This document shows, piece after piece, positions 8,299-17,701 of a DNA stretch of 64,000 nt (positions within the stretch are counted from its first letter, which is position 1; each line of letters begins with the position of its first letter). This stretch comes from Bacillota bacterium (lineage in GTDB: Bacteria > Bacillota > Clostridia > Lachnospirales > Lachnospiraceae). Both the position numbers and the translations under genes were made by a program. The stretch covers positions 558,001 through 622,000 of the forward strand of contig JAEWQV010000014.1 of assembly GCA_023399055.1 (NCBI GenBank). Reading direction: 5' to 3'. The notes beneath the pieces are model-generated. The model was not told where the DNA came from. It was given only the letters and a program-made list of their open reading frames with translations, and searched no databases.

Positions 8299-9699
8299 AT
8301 GGAGTCTTTTTTATTCGCCTTCTTAAGAGGCACCCTATCCATGTCAGTGATAACGCTTCTGTATACGTCATTTATGCCGGTAATTTCAAGACGGTACACC
8401 TCAAAGTGGCGATATATAATTTGGTTAATGATTGCAGTATTCTGGATATTACCATTCCCATTTTTTCCTCGGGTTAACCTTTCATTTATTCCGGTACAAA
8501 TGCAGGATATATCATTAACGCCTCTTCAACCAATTATAAATGCCTTACCATCTATATCCGATACAGGGGATATTGTAAATACTTCCTCAACTATTTCCAT
8601 ATGGCTGGTGCTTATATTCATCTGGATTATAGGGGTTATAAGTAAAACAGTATTTCATGCACTGCGGCATAGATATTTTATGAAGATGGTGCGTCGATGG
8701 AGTAATTCTATAACCGATTTAGAACACTTAGAGCTCTTGAACAATTTAAAGTCTGAACTTAGCATTAAGACACAGGTAGAATTAAGTGTGTGCCAGACCA
8801 TATCTAGTCCTATGCTTGTAGGTTATTTCCGACCCACAATTATATTGCCACCTATTAACTTAGCTGGTAATGAACTATCACTTATTCTAAAGCACGAGCT
8901 CATTCACCTAAAGAGGCATGATCTTTGGTTCAAATTGTTGATTTTGACGGCAACCGCACTCCATTGGTTTAACCCAGTAGTATACCTGATGGCAAAAGCA
9001 ACGGCACTTCAATGCGAAATTTCTTGTGACGCAAGGGTTTTGCAAAGTGCGAATTTTCAGCAGCGCAAGCAGTACGGCGAGATGATAATCGGAGTCGTAA
9101 GAAATGGGGCAAAGCTCCATACAGCATTATCAACTAATTTTTATGGTGGAAAACGTGGAATGGAAAAACGAATTGCTTCTATTTTAGATGTAAAGCCAAA
9201 AAAAGCTGGTTTCGCAGTTCTTTGCATGGTATTTATAGCGTTTGTCACCTTTGGGGTTACTGGAATGGTCGGTGTGAATAATTATAATTACAAAAGTGAT
9301 GAGACACACTTCAGTCTTAATGTTCCACAGGGTTGGACCGTAGTCGAAGAACCACGAATACCGGCTGGTCAGGATTGGGAAGCAACTCCGGATGATGGAA
9401 TTAGAATGCTGCTTGCTGATAATGAGAATAACTTCATTCATATTTTTTCACAGTATGGAACTATATCAATTCCATCAGAAAGTGAATATGTTAAGGAAGA
9501 TTTTACTACTGCTCAAGGTGTCAAAGGAAGTCTGTATAAATCCTCTACCTCCGACGCTATCTGGTATCTCATTCTGAAGCAGGATATCGCTCCAGACAAT
9601 TATGGTGCAGTTGTTAGATTTGAAAATAAAGAATTATTAACAAAGGAGCAAGAAAACATTATTAAGATTCTCGAAAGCATTAAGATCTATAACCCTTAA
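8299..9699 (+). CDS. BlaR1/MecR1-type membrane metalloprotease (M56) with an unusual extracytoplasmic domain
   Basis: 466 residues. Predicted membrane segments lie near residues 10-28, 38-57, 98-118 and 305-327. Between segments 3 and 4 is the cytoplasmic zinc-protease domain with HELIHLKRHD (HExxH, about residue 199) and a downstream CEISCDARVL that fits the third ligand region. In classical BlaR1 the final domain is a class-D beta-lactamase-like penicillin sensor of about 250 residues with SxxK and KTG motifs. Here the last ~140 residues (FSLNVPQGWTVVEEP onwards) carry neither motif and look like a small PsbP-like beta domain. The protein probably senses another envelope signal and cleaves the upstream repressor. 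Signal identity is unknown. Confidence 0.87.
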   Translation: MESFLFAFLRGTLSMSVITLLYTSFMPVISRRYTSKWRYIIWLMIAVFWILPFPFFPRVNLSFIPVQMQDISLTPLQPIINALPSISDTGDIVNTSSTISIWLVLIFIWIIGVISKTVFHALRHRYFMKMVRRWSNSITDLEHLELLNNLKSELSIKTQVELSVCQTISSPMLVGYFRPTIILPPINLAGNELSLILKHELIHLKRHDLWFKLLILTATALHWFNPVVYLMAKATALQCEISCDARVLQSANFQQRKQYGEMIIGVVRNGAKLHTALSTNFYGGKRGMEKRIASILDVKPKKAGFAVLCMVFIAFVTFGVTGMVGVNNYNYKSDETHFSLNVPQGWTVVEEPRIPAGQDWEATPDDGIRMLLADNENNFIHIFSQYGTISIPSESEYVKEDFTTAQGVKGSLYKSSTSDAIWYLILKQDIAPDNYGAVVRFENKELLTKEQENIIKILESIKIYNP

Positions 9700-9720
9700 T
9701 ACCTTACCAGTGAACCTTAA

Positions 9721-9750
9721 AAGAGGTGGTTTCAACAGAAACCACCTCTT
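9721..9750. terminator. Terminator between blaR1-like gene and LRR copy 3
   Basis: AAGAGGTGGTTTC (9721-9733) pairs perfectly with GAAACCACCTCTT (9738-9750). It lies between convergent genes and can act for both. Confidence 0.8.
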
Positions 9751-9851
9751 GCAATCAATTCATAATTTGTTCTTTCAAAGTAATAGATATATAATTTTCA
9801 TATTTGGCTCTAATCTGTATTATTTTATTATTACCATCTGTTAATCATTAA

Positions 9852-12371
9852 TTATCGGTATATTTTCTTAGGTAACTCTTCTCCTAATTTAGCGTATTTA
9901 TAATTTCCATTAAAGTTTCTTAAGGTTAATCCATCCGTACTGAAATACTGGTTTCCATCCTCAACTACGATTGTCTTTAAATACTTATTAATTGCAATAG
10001 ACTCAAGAACATTTTCACTTATTTCCTTAATACTTTTAGATACAGTAAATACAGTATTTTTACTATTCCTAGGATACAGATACATAATAGTAAGTTCCTT
10101 ATTGTATAAAGCACCATCTTTGGAAGCAAAATATGGATTATCTTTACTAACGCTAATATTCTGTAGATTCTTAAAGCTCCAAATCTGATAATTATATAAC
10201 GTTTCAAATAAGGTTTTCACATTCTTGCCAATATTCAAGGTTTCCAAATAAGGATTTGAAACTACGTCGATTGTATAATAAGCATCCTCGTTTATATATT
10301 TTACTGTATAATAGCTGAAACCTGATACTGTTATTACTGTATCGGGTATTGTAAATGATTTATCTCGTTTTTGATATGGATACACTAGCAATTCTGACAT
10401 GTCTTTGTTATATAACACTCCATCGACACTTTTATAAGAAACATTATCCTTATGAACATTTATCTCTTTTAACGACTTACTATATTTAAAATCATAATTA
10501 CCTGCTTCAACAAGCATTTTTGATAAGGTTAAGCTCTCAAGATTAGGGTTTTCAGTAATGAAAAATGGATACTCCATACGTTTAACACTGTCCGGCATAA
10601 CATAGGATTTATTTGGTTTATTTGCAGGGTAATAGATTATCTCCGACAAATTTTTATTATATAAAACCCCATCTATGCTTGCAAATTTAGTATTACCTTT
10701 CTCCACATCTATTTTTTCCAAAGTTTTTACATCAAAATACAGTCTATAATAAATCTCTGTGACCGACTTTGGTATTATGATACATTTTAATTTTTTACTT
10801 TTAAAATGCTCAGAAAAATCAACTTTTTTAACAGTTGAAGGAATATTTAGTGTTGTCAAATTTCTCGGAACATCATATAAAATTGTCTTATCTTTATTAA
10901 GTAGCATATTATTAAGTACTGAATAATATAAGTTTTTCTTGTCCACAGTTACTTTTTTCAACGTTGGAATATCGTAAACATTATAGCCGGGTGTAACTTT
11001 TGCTTTTGCTGAAATCACCAATTCAGTAATTCCACTATAAGTCAAGAATTCAACGTCAATACTTTTAAGAGTACTAGGAAACTCTGCCTTCTGTTGTTTT
11101 TTAAATAACACTAATTTAGTCTTATCCTTATTATATAAAGAACCTTTGTATATAACAAAAGTCTTATTTCCTGCCGCCAGTGTGATCTTATCAAAGAACT
11201 TGGCATTATCTCCAGAACCAGTATATATATTTTTTACTCCCTTGGGTATCACTATTTCTTTAGCTTTTTCATATGTTGTTTTTTTAATAGATAATGACTC
11301 TAAGGTACTTGGAAATTTTAAAACTGTTTTCTTATATGCTTCAGGTACGAATAGCATTTCTGTCTTTGCCGCATTATAGATAATACCTTCATAGGATGCA
11401 TAGTATTTATTGCCACTCTCCACATGAATTGCCTCTAAAGATTCTAAATACTGAAAATTATAGTTAATATTCATTTTTCCTACTGACTTAGGTATTGTAA
11501 TAGAAATCAAATTTGAAGCAGCAGAAAAAGCACTATCTTTAATAGTTTTAAGGGTAGTGGGAAGTTTAATATACTTCAAGTTATTGTCAAAAGCATAGGG
11601 TTCAATGGTTACTGTTCCTTCTGGTACTTGATAGGAAGCAGCTGCCCCATTTGGATAAATAAGTAGGGAATCTCCTGTTTTGTTAAAGAGCGCACCATTT
11701 ATTACGCTATAATATGGATTTTTACTATCTACTTTAAATTCCTTAATATGAGCTGATCGTGCTCTTATCATATAAAACTGATCACTTTTTAGACTAGCAC
11801 CTATGGTTATCGTTTGGAGTGCTTTGACATTAGTTAAGGAACTTGATTTAATTGATTCAACTGAATCAGGCATTATATATGTGTTATTGGGTGACCCAAC
11901 TGGGTACTGGATTAATTCCGTCATTTTCTTATTATATAAGCAATTATCTTTTGCAGTATAATAAGCATTATCTTCTGAAACTTTAATTGTTTTCAGTTTA
12001 TCATATTTTAAGTCGAAGCTTTCATAGAGTTTTGTGTAAAAATAAATTTCTGATACAGTACTGGATATGCTTATATTCTCTAAATTAGGAAAAAAGTTTC
12101 TAAGGATTAGATTCCAGTCAAATCTAGTCACACCTTCGGCTACTATGATTTCCTTTACCTCAGGGTAAGAGGCTTCACCATAACTGTTGAAATCATTAAG
12201 GGTTATATCTTCCGTAAATACTAATATAGATTCACCTTTATATGTGGTTTGATTTGTTTTTGTTAAAAGGTATTCTGCTTCTGCTGCACTGCTGTAGTTA
12301 CCTGGACCTAATATAAAAATCATTGTTGCTATAGAAAAAAGAAACACTAAACTTCTAATAAATTTTCTCAT
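9852..12371 (-). CDS. Secreted LRR_5 (BspA-type) repeat protein, copy 3
   Basis: 839 residues from the ATG at 12371, with AGGAGG 5 nt upstream. Signal peptide about residues 1-30 (MRKFIRSLVFLF ... SSAAEAE). The remainder is LRR_5 repeats, with blocks such as DGVLYNKDMSELLVYP shared almost exactly with copy 2. No anchor motif is seen. The order of recognisable blocks is the same in all three paralogues, so each is a full-length duplicate, not a rearranged one. It is separated from copy 2 only by the convergent blaI/blaR1-like pair. A role in adhesion or surface display is the family expectation and is not proven by anything here. Confidence 0.9.
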   Translation of the reverse strand: MRKFIRSLVFLFSIATMIFILGPGNYSSAAEAEYLLTKTNQTTYKGESILVFTEDITLNDFNSYGEASYPEVKEIIVAEGVTRFDWNLILRNFFPNLENISISSTVSEIYFYTKLYESFDLKYDKLKTIKVSEDNAYYTAKDNCLYNKKMTELIQYPVGSPNNTYIMPDSVESIKSSSLTNVKALQTITIGASLKSDQFYMIRARSAHIKEFKVDSKNPYYSVINGALFNKTGDSLLIYPNGAAASYQVPEGTVTIEPYAFDNNLKYIKLPTTLKTIKDSAFSAASNLISITIPKSVGKMNINYNFQYLESLEAIHVESGNKYYASYEGIIYNAAKTEMLFVPEAYKKTVLKFPSTLESLSIKKTTYEKAKEIVIPKGVKNIYTGSGDNAKFFDKITLAAGNKTFVIYKGSLYNKDKTKLVLFKKQQKAEFPSTLKSIDVEFLTYSGITELVISAKAKVTPGYNVYDIPTLKKVTVDKKNLYYSVLNNMLLNKDKTILYDVPRNLTTLNIPSTVKKVDFSEHFKSKKLKCIIIPKSVTEIYYRLYFDVKTLEKIDVEKGNTKFASIDGVLYNKNLSEIIYYPANKPNKSYVMPDSVKRMEYPFFITENPNLESLTLSKMLVEAGNYDFKYSKSLKEINVHKDNVSYKSVDGVLYNKDMSELLVYPYQKRDKSFTIPDTVITVSGFSYYTVKYINEDAYYTIDVVSNPYLETLNIGKNVKTLFETLYNYQIWSFKNLQNISVSKDNPYFASKDGALYNKELTIMYLYPRNSKNTVFTVSKSIKEISENVLESIAINKYLKTIVVEDGNQYFSTDGLTLRNFNGNYKYAKLGEELPKKIYR

Positions 12372-12414
12372 TAAAACCTCCTATTTAATATATTTCTGCC
12401 ACCATTGGCTAATT

Positions 12415-12451
12415 GGATATTATTCCAATAATATGTTAAAACAATGGCAAA
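12415..12451 (-). promoter_or_regulatory. Conserved promoter of LRR copy 3
   Basis: Contains TTGCCATTGTTTTAACATAT with TAATAT in -10 position (16-nt spacer from TTGTTT) followed by CCAATTAG. Same block as upstream of copies 1 and 2. Confidence 0.7.
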
Positions 12452-12552
12452 AGCATAAAAATGGGATAATTCGGTTACTATGTAAAAATAAAGATAACAT
12501 TATAACTATATTTATTTCGGTCAATTCACTATGCTAGGAATCAATCCACCTA

Positions 12553-12672
12553 CTAAAAAGAAGCAAAATCACTATTTATTAAGTTAATTGGATATTGCTC
12601 TCCACCCCATATGCAGATGATAACACCTAATGCAATCATTACATATCCTAAAATAGTCCAGTTAGGTTTGTT
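12553..12672 (-). pseudogene. Remnant of a small membrane protein
   Basis: One open frame reads NKPNWTILGYVMIALGVIIC and continues to a stop at 12553. It has a typical hydrophobic helix, but the only good ribosome site (GGAAGG) is followed by a stop and no start codon; the only ATG is internal (28 codons). I read it as a decayed small gene. The rest of 12,372-12,750 holds the LRR promoter and a terminator. Confidence 0.3.
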
Positions 12673-12711
12673 TTACCTTCCTTTATAAGATAATCCTGAA
12701 AATTCTTGAAA

Positions 12712-12739
12712 AAGGTCAGAAATTAAACTTTCTGACCTT
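12712..12739 (-). terminator. Terminator of the DUF512 gene
   Basis: AAGGTCAGAAA (12712-12722) pairs with TTTCTGACCTT (12729-12739). On the minus strand it runs into five T residues. Confidence 0.9.
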
Positions 12740-12750
12740 CTCCTACGTAT

Positions 12751-14181
12751 TTATTTATCCTTTTTTTGCTTATATGCCTTAATATACACAAAATTCTCGT
12801 TGTTTCTATCCATGATATAATCCTCTGACAGGATCGCATCAATAAACTCTTTTCCACCCGAGTCTACAGCAACCACTCTTAACCCGAGCTCTTTCTCAAC
12901 ATCCTCTACTGTGACGTCATCCAAAAATACCTGTTCACCCATTCGAAGCATATTGGAAGGTATCTGCAAAACATCTCCAAGATCTTCACCTTGAGCTTTT
13001 CTTTCTTTTAACTGTTTTATCAAATCTTGTCCTGTTATCAAACCAGATACTGTTATGGTTTCTCCGAAAAAGTCATTACGGATACAACAAACATTCATCT
13101 TTATCCCCGGAAACAGCTCCACTATTTGATCTGCAAACTTTTGAATTGTAGTAAAAGTTAACTTTCCTGTAGCAAGCGTTAGTGTTCTTGATAAGTTATT
13201 TCTTAGTTTATCATAATCTGATTCTTTCTTTCGGTCAGCTAATGCCTCATTAAATTCATTAATAAACAGCCTCATCATACCCACGCCATTTTCTATCTGG
13301 ATATAACCATCATATCTGTCTTCTTCCGGAAACTCCCTTTCAGCAGTGATATAGAACTCATCACTGGCATGAATAAAATGGAGACCAAATTCATCATAGA
13401 ATTCCTTCTGCCTGCTTTCAATCAGGTCAATGACTTGCTCTGCCTCTTGTTTGTTAAACAATTCAAGCGGATGAAGTCCATCTCTATATTTTGTAATACC
13501 AGCTGGAACTATCGATACACTTCGCATGAATGGTAAAAGTTTTGCCAAATCCTCAATGGATCTTATAAGCTCATCCCCATCATTGACATTCTTACATAAT
13601 ACAATCTGTCCATTCATCTCAATATGGTTTTCATAAAAGGTTTGCAAAAACTTCAGCTTCTCACCGGCAAATCGATTATGCAGCATTTTACTACGCAGTT
13701 CCGGATTGGTTGTCTGAATGGAAATGTTAATTGGTGCTAAATGCATCCGAACAATACGGTCTACATCTTTTTGCTTCATATTTGTCAGCGTTATATAGTT
13801 ACCTTGTAAAAAAGAAAGCCTAGAATCATCATCCTTAAAATACAAGGTATCTCTCATACCTGGTGGCATCTGATCTATAAAACAGAACATGCACTTATTG
13901 GTACACGATTTATAACAACTCATTAGACTGTTATCAAATTCAATACCTAAATCCTCATCAAATCCTTTATCGATCTCCAGTAACCATTCTTCTCCGTCCG
14001 GCTTTCTTATTAACACTTCAATATATTCATCTTTAATCAGATATCTGAAATCAAATACATCCTCTATTTCCTCATCATTAATAGCTAACAGGATATCTCC
14101 TGCCTCTATTTCCATTTCCTCAGCAATAGAATCTGGATATACTACCTTAATCAGATGTCCCTGATTCTTCTTATTGTTCAA
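12751..14181 (-). CDS. PDZ/radical-SAM DUF512 family protein
   Basis: 476 residues from a TTG at 14181, with GGAAG 7 nt upstream; a TTG at 14199 lies before that site. An N-terminal PDZ-like domain (residues ~1-60, SIAEEMEIEAGDILLAINDE) is followed by a radical-SAM-type cluster motif CTNKCMFCFIDQ and then the DUF512 C-terminal region (VCCIRNDFFGETITVSGLITG). The family is widespread and single-copy in clostridia, often near the EngA GTPase gene. The chemistry is not established to my knowledge, so I give no reaction. Here it is monocistronic with its own terminator. Upstream neighbours are unrelated. Confidence 0.92.
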   Translation of the reverse strand: MNNKKNQGHLIKVVYPDSIAEEMEIEAGDILLAINDEEIEDVFDFRYLIKDEYIEVLIRKPDGEEWLLEIDKGFDEDLGIEFDNSLMSCYKSCTNKCMFCFIDQMPPGMRDTLYFKDDDSRLSFLQGNYITLTNMKQKDVDRIVRMHLAPINISIQTTNPELRSKMLHNRFAGEKLKFLQTFYENHIEMNGQIVLCKNVNDGDELIRSIEDLAKLLPFMRSVSIVPAGITKYRDGLHPLELFNKQEAEQVIDLIESRQKEFYDEFGLHFIHASDEFYITAEREFPEEDRYDGYIQIENGVGMMRLFINEFNEALADRKKESDYDKLRNNLSRTLTLATGKLTFTTIQKFADQIVELFPGIKMNVCCIRNDFFGETITVSGLITGQDLIKQLKERKAQGEDLGDVLQIPSNMLRMGEQVFLDDVTVEDVEKELGLRVVAVDSGGKEFIDAILSEDYIMDRNNENFVYIKAYKQKKDK

Positions 14182-14462
14182 TTGAAATCTTCCTTTCAAA
14201 ACATATAATAGCCTAAATTAGCTTCTATTTGATACTTAAATGATTTTATCACAGTTCCTGTCACAATTCTATTAAAATCAACTTGAATTTTCTAATCAAC
14301 CGAATTAGTAAAGAATATAGAGATTGATATTCAAACTAATACCTACTCAATTCTTCCAGATCGTAACTATCAAAAAGGTACCAATGTTCTATAGTCAGTC
14401 TAATCAAACGATATTAAAAAGAAAATAGTTATCATAATTTAATCTCAAGGACTAAAGGAAAA

Positions 14463-14488
14463 GGATGTTTATCAAACGATAAACATCC
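14463..14488. terminator. Hairpin terminator downstream of the aldo/keto reductase remnant
   Basis: GGATGTTTATC (14463-14473) pairs with GATAAACATCC (14478-14488), flanked by A- and T-rich tails, so it can act in either direction. Nothing else is seen between 14,182 and 14,549. Confidence 0.75.
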
Positions 14489-14549
14489 CTTTTCTATATA
14501 ACGTTAGTTATAAAACGTAATAAATCGATTCTTCTGCGCTATTTTCTCA

Positions 14550-14729
14550 TTACAACGCTCCTACAATTTTATGAGGAACATATAACTCTTCCAGATATGC
14601 AAGTTCTTCCTTGCTTAGCTTTACGTTAAAACTACCCACAGCATCATCAAAATATCTCTCTTTTGTTGCGCCAATAATTGCTGAAGTGATACCTTTGGCA
14701 AACTCCCAAGCCAATGCAATCTTTGGTTA
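14550..14729 (-). pseudogene. C-terminal remnant of an aldo/keto reductase
   Basis: The minus strand translates as PKIALAWEFAKG, AIIGATKERYFDDAVG and LEELYVPHKIVGAL to a stop at 14550. This is the last ~59 residues of an aldo/keto reductase (the QIALAW / PIIGA.. / EEPYVPH region). A stop codon directly precedes it and no upstream reductase sequence is present in any frame. The original gene has lost about 80% of its length. The retained terminator at 14,463 fits the old 3' end. Confidence 0.85.
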
Positions 14730-14813
14730 TTACAAAATTGTAATCCTTGGAGTTAAGTCCATGTCAAGAATTATTTCTCAAAATCTAAAATAGGCACCCA
14801 CCATAGCTTTCCT

Positions 14814-15416
14814 TTATTTTTTAGCATCCAATACAAACATAGATGCATCCTGATTCATAAAGATCTTACTACCAGAATAAAAAGTTCTTGACTGAATCTC
14901 TCGATACCCAATTTTTTTCATTAGATCGGTAAGTTTATTCTGTTCAAACCCGTTTTGAACCATCTCATTAGAAATTGCTTCATTTTTATCAAAATCAACA
15001 ATGATTATATGTCCATTCTCATTTAATACATTATAAAGTCTGGATAAAATCATATCCACATCCTTTATATGCAGCAGAACTTGAGCCATAAAAATATAAT
15101 CCATATGCAAATCTAACTTTTCTTCTGTTTCAATGTCAAAACACATAGTATCTGCGTTCTGAAGATTAAAATCCGTTATTTTCTGTTTTATCTGGTTAAT
15201 CATATTTTGGGATGAATCAAGGAATACAACAGATTTAAACTCCTTTAATAAATGCATTCCTACCAGTCCAGTTCCACAGCCAAAATCAATGGCATTTTTA
15301 TTCTCAGTATCCACAAGACATTCTCGAATTGCAGCAGCAGCAATCTTCGCAATATGAATCCTCTCGTTCGTATCATATGTATTAGCCATCATTTCAAAGA
15401 TATCTGTGTTTCCCAT
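14814..15416 (-). CDS. Class I SAM-dependent methyltransferase
   Basis: 200 residues. Start at 15416 is supported by AGAGGAAG 6 nt upstream and by the upstream gene ending 2 bp before; a longer start at 15443 would overlap that gene. Motif I is AIDFGCGTGLVGMHLL (about residues 40-55), followed by the acidic VVFLDSS (motif II) and NENGHIIIVDF further on, typical of small Rossmann-fold methyltransferases (Methyltransf_11/25). The substrate cannot be told. It is probably co-transcribed with the preceding DUF2809 membrane protein. Confidence 0.9.
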   Translation of the reverse strand: MGNTDIFEMMANTYDTNERIHIAKIAAAAIRECLVDTENKNAIDFGCGTGLVGMHLLKEFKSVVFLDSSQNMINQIKQKITDFNLQNADTMCFDIETEEKLDLHMDYIFMAQVLLHIKDVDMILSRLYNVLNENGHIIIVDFDKNEAISNEMVQNGFEQNKLTDLMKKIGYREIQSRTFYSGSKIFMNQDASMFVLDAKK

Positions 15417-15418
15417 GT

Positions 15419-15805
15419 TTATCTTCCTCTCCATTTTATCCATTCATAAATACCTAACAAAATACATCCAACTCCATAGCAAAGAATATCCATTACATCA
15501 AATACAGATCCGATTATAATTCGAGCAAACATATTATTTTCTAATCGAAGTATTTGTACTAAATTGAAATATTGCAAACATTCCACCACAACTGCAAACA
15601 GAAATACATAAATCGGCAGCCACCTATATCTATCAGGAACAATTACGCTAACTGCCAAATATATAACCACTACGACTAACACATCTCCAACATATGGTCT
15701 TATAACTGAATCGTGTGCAAATAGTGCAATCAGCACTTCTACTATAAGAGTAATTACAAAGGCAACAGTATACTTAATTCTCCTAACATTATTTTCTATA
15801 ATCAT
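15419..15805 (-). CDS. DUF2809-type membrane protein
   Basis: 128 residues with four hydrophobic segments (about 12-31, 38-56, 63-82, 97-119). The segments YVGDVLVVVVIY and ECLQYFNLVQILRLENN fit the DUF2809 family of small integral membrane proteins, whose role is unknown to me. It ends 2 bp before the methyltransferase start, so the two form an operon. Confidence 0.8.
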   Translation of the reverse strand: MIIENNVRRIKYTVAFVITLIVEVLIALFAHDSVIRPYVGDVLVVVVIYLAVSVIVPDRYRWLPIYVFLFAVVVECLQYFNLVQILRLENNMFARIIIGSVFDVMDILCYGVGCILLGIYEWIKWRGR

Positions 15806-15879
15806 AACCTTCCTCTAATCCTTAATTATCACTATAAAAATTATTCACTTATAATTTGAATAGATTACCAAATATATTA

Positions 15880-16380
15880 TTACCTTCTCTTAGCAAATAA
15901 CTCTCCTTGCAATTTCCATGTACTTCCATCCTGAGTACTTATATTTTGCCAACGAAATGAGTTCTCTGTAATCTCGGAAAATACCCATTTCATTTTTTTA
16001 AGTGTAATTTCCGTTAAAATAATTTTATCTCCTTCTTTTTTAGCCTCAAGCCGAGTTGCTCCGCCCATATATCCATAAAAGATATCCCAAGTTTTATTAT
16101 TCGGATTAAATAACCTGATCGTCGTACCGTATTCGGCATCCTTTTGACTATTAATTCTTCTTTCTTCTCGTGATGGACAGATAAATATATCTTGGACTCC
16201 TGTACCTTCCAGTATCCATGAAAAAACCCACTCACCCCTGATATGTCTCTCCTGCTCTGATCCATGACCATCCATCCATTCAAAATCCCATTCACCTATC
16301 ATCGGACCAAAGAAATCATATTCCTCCGGTATTTTATTACTTTTTGATATGGCTGTTAATGCCTCTGCAAACTCCTTCAT
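15880..16380 (-). CDS. DUF1579-like lipocalin-type protein of unknown function
   Basis: 166 residues, soluble, no signal peptide. The segments FGPMIGEWDFEW, RGEWVFSWILEGTGVQDI and DGSTWKLQGELFAKR resemble the DUF1579 group of small beta-barrel proteins, in which a GxW start motif and repeated G-W beta strands are typical. Ligand and role are unknown. It stands alone, after the terminator of the gene at 16,607. Confidence 0.72.
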   Translation of the reverse strand: MKEFAEALTAISKSNKIPEEYDFFGPMIGEWDFEWMDGHGSEQERHIRGEWVFSWILEGTGVQDIFICPSREERRINSQKDAEYGTTIRLFNPNNKTWDIFYGYMGGATRLEAKKEGDKIILTEITLKKMKWVFSEITENSFRWQNISTQDGSTWKLQGELFAKRR

Positions 16381-16518
16381 TTTATTAGCCCCCTTCTACT
16401 CTCCTTCAAATCAATTTCACAATAACCTACACATTCTCTCTAACTATTTGCTTTTACAATTCTAAAATCCCTATAATTTCTATTATAAACCAGCATAATT
16501 ATTATATCAATAAAGAAA

Positions 16519-16546
16519 AGGCATGAAAGCGTCTTCTCTCATGCCT
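16519..16546 (-). terminator. Terminator of the gene at 16607-17071
   Basis: AGGCATGA (16519-16526) pairs with TCATGCCT (16539-16546). The minus-strand continuation is TTTTCTTT. Confidence 0.75.
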
Positions 16547-16606
16547 CGCTAATAATATGTCTCTTTATCTTAATACAGGAATTTTCTTTGTCTTAGTACC
16601 TTTGCA

Positions 16607-17071
16607 TTAATACTCCTTTTTTATTACAAAAAACGAACCGCGGATGGTACCGGCAAGTTTAGACTTCTGTCTGGCAAACTTAAACTTCTCTGCTAATTCC
16701 TTCGGAACTTCCATTCCTTCTGAAAGTTTAAGCCCAACCGCTCTCTTCTTGGGATCATCTACATTATACATAACATTAATACTTAGACCATCCTCATAAA
16801 ATACGTAAGTCATTTTAAGATTTTCAACTTGAAATCGTGAAGTCTCTAAAGGCTTTGCAGAAAACTCAAGTCCACGTTCTTCTTTCAAGATTCTGTTCAC
16901 ATAATCTAAAGTCTCCTGCCTCTCACTAGCTGGAACAACTGTAAATTCATGCTTGTACTTTGTCATATAATATCGTGCTTCATTTGCACGTAAACCAGCG
17001 AGAGCTTCAGCTACTGGTGAAGATTCAAGACCAACTGTAGATACATTTTTAAAATCAACTATATAGGACAT
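16607..17071 (-). CDS. Conserved protein of unknown function
   Basis: 154 residues beginning MSYIVDFKNVSTVGL. I do not recognise the family. The start at 17071 follows a very strong AAAGGAGGTAGGAG, so an upstream reading at 17113 is rejected. The protein is soluble and charged. The middle has paired strands (SRFQVENLKMTYVFYEDGLS) and the C-terminus is basic (FKFARQKSKLAGTIRGSFF). The strong ribosome site and dedicated terminator suggest good expression. No neighbour hints at its role. Confidence 0.7.
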   Translation of the reverse strand: MSYIVDFKNVSTVGLESSPVAEALAGLRANEARYYMTKYKHEFTVVPASERQETLDYVNRILKEERGLEFSAKPLETSRFQVENLKMTYVFYEDGLSINVMYNVDDPKKRAVGLKLSEGMEVPKELAEKFKFARQKSKLAGTIRGSFFVIKKEY

Positions 17072-17436
17072 ACTCCTACCTCCTTTTATTATTTCTTTAC
17101 AACAGGAATCCACATTTCACCAAAGAATAAGCCATTATTATAGCTCCGTTCCAATGCCTACAACAATAAAACTTTCCTTTTCTTCTAAACTATAATTTTC
17201 CATATATGAAACCTTTCTTTTTCTTCTTATGATTTACATTATTGCTTGTCTTCATCAATTGATAGGTTTATTATATCCTTAAATCATGTCAAAAATTAAT
17301 ACTGTTGAGTCAACTGCCATTCGAGATATTAGAGAAATTGAGACCATGGAATGCCTTTTGTGACACCTGTATCATGAAAAGCATATGGTAATATTACCAA
17401 AGTACAGCCATTTTAAAAACATACATTGATATTAAA

Positions 17437-17568
17437 AATGAGTAAGAAATCAATGAGTTTGCAAATTGGATACCTTTCTTGGGAGAGGATATTAATATAA
17501 AAGAAGCTCCTATTGAATTATTAAACCGTTTACAAGAAAGAATAAGACTCTATAGTAAGAAACCTTAA
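17437..17568 (+). pseudogene. Unidentified C-terminal gene fragment
   Basis: After an in-frame stop, the frame EINEFANWIPFL ... APIELLNRLQERIRLYSKKP runs to TAA at about 17568. It looks like real coding sequence (about 40 codons) but has no start or ribosome site. I do not recognise the source. The region 17,072-17,430 shows nothing else. Confidence 0.35.
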
Positions 17569-17667
17569 TTTTTTTTGACAAATTGCTATTACATAAGATG
17601 GTTTTTCTCTTATAGCCCTAACTATTTACATCAAAAAATGTTAACAATAGACAAAAGTTTTGTAAGA

Positions 17668-17696
17668 TTGATTTATATTTTCTGTTATTATAAAAT
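17668..17696 (+). promoter_or_regulatory. Candidate promoter of the flavodiiron gene
   Basis: TTGATT (17668-17673), 17 nt, TAAAAT (17691-17696). Just upstream, ACAAAAGTTTTGT (6-1-6 palindrome at 17651-17663) could be an operator. The implied start site near 17,703 leaves a ~200-nt untranslated leader. Confidence 0.5.
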
Positions 17697-17701
17697 TGAA
17701 G

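Noticed and set aside
8299..9699. Beta-lactam resistance inducer (true BlaR1)
   Set aside because: The penicillin-sensor motifs SxxK and KTG are absent from the C-terminal domain, and no beta-lactamase or PBP2a gene is near.
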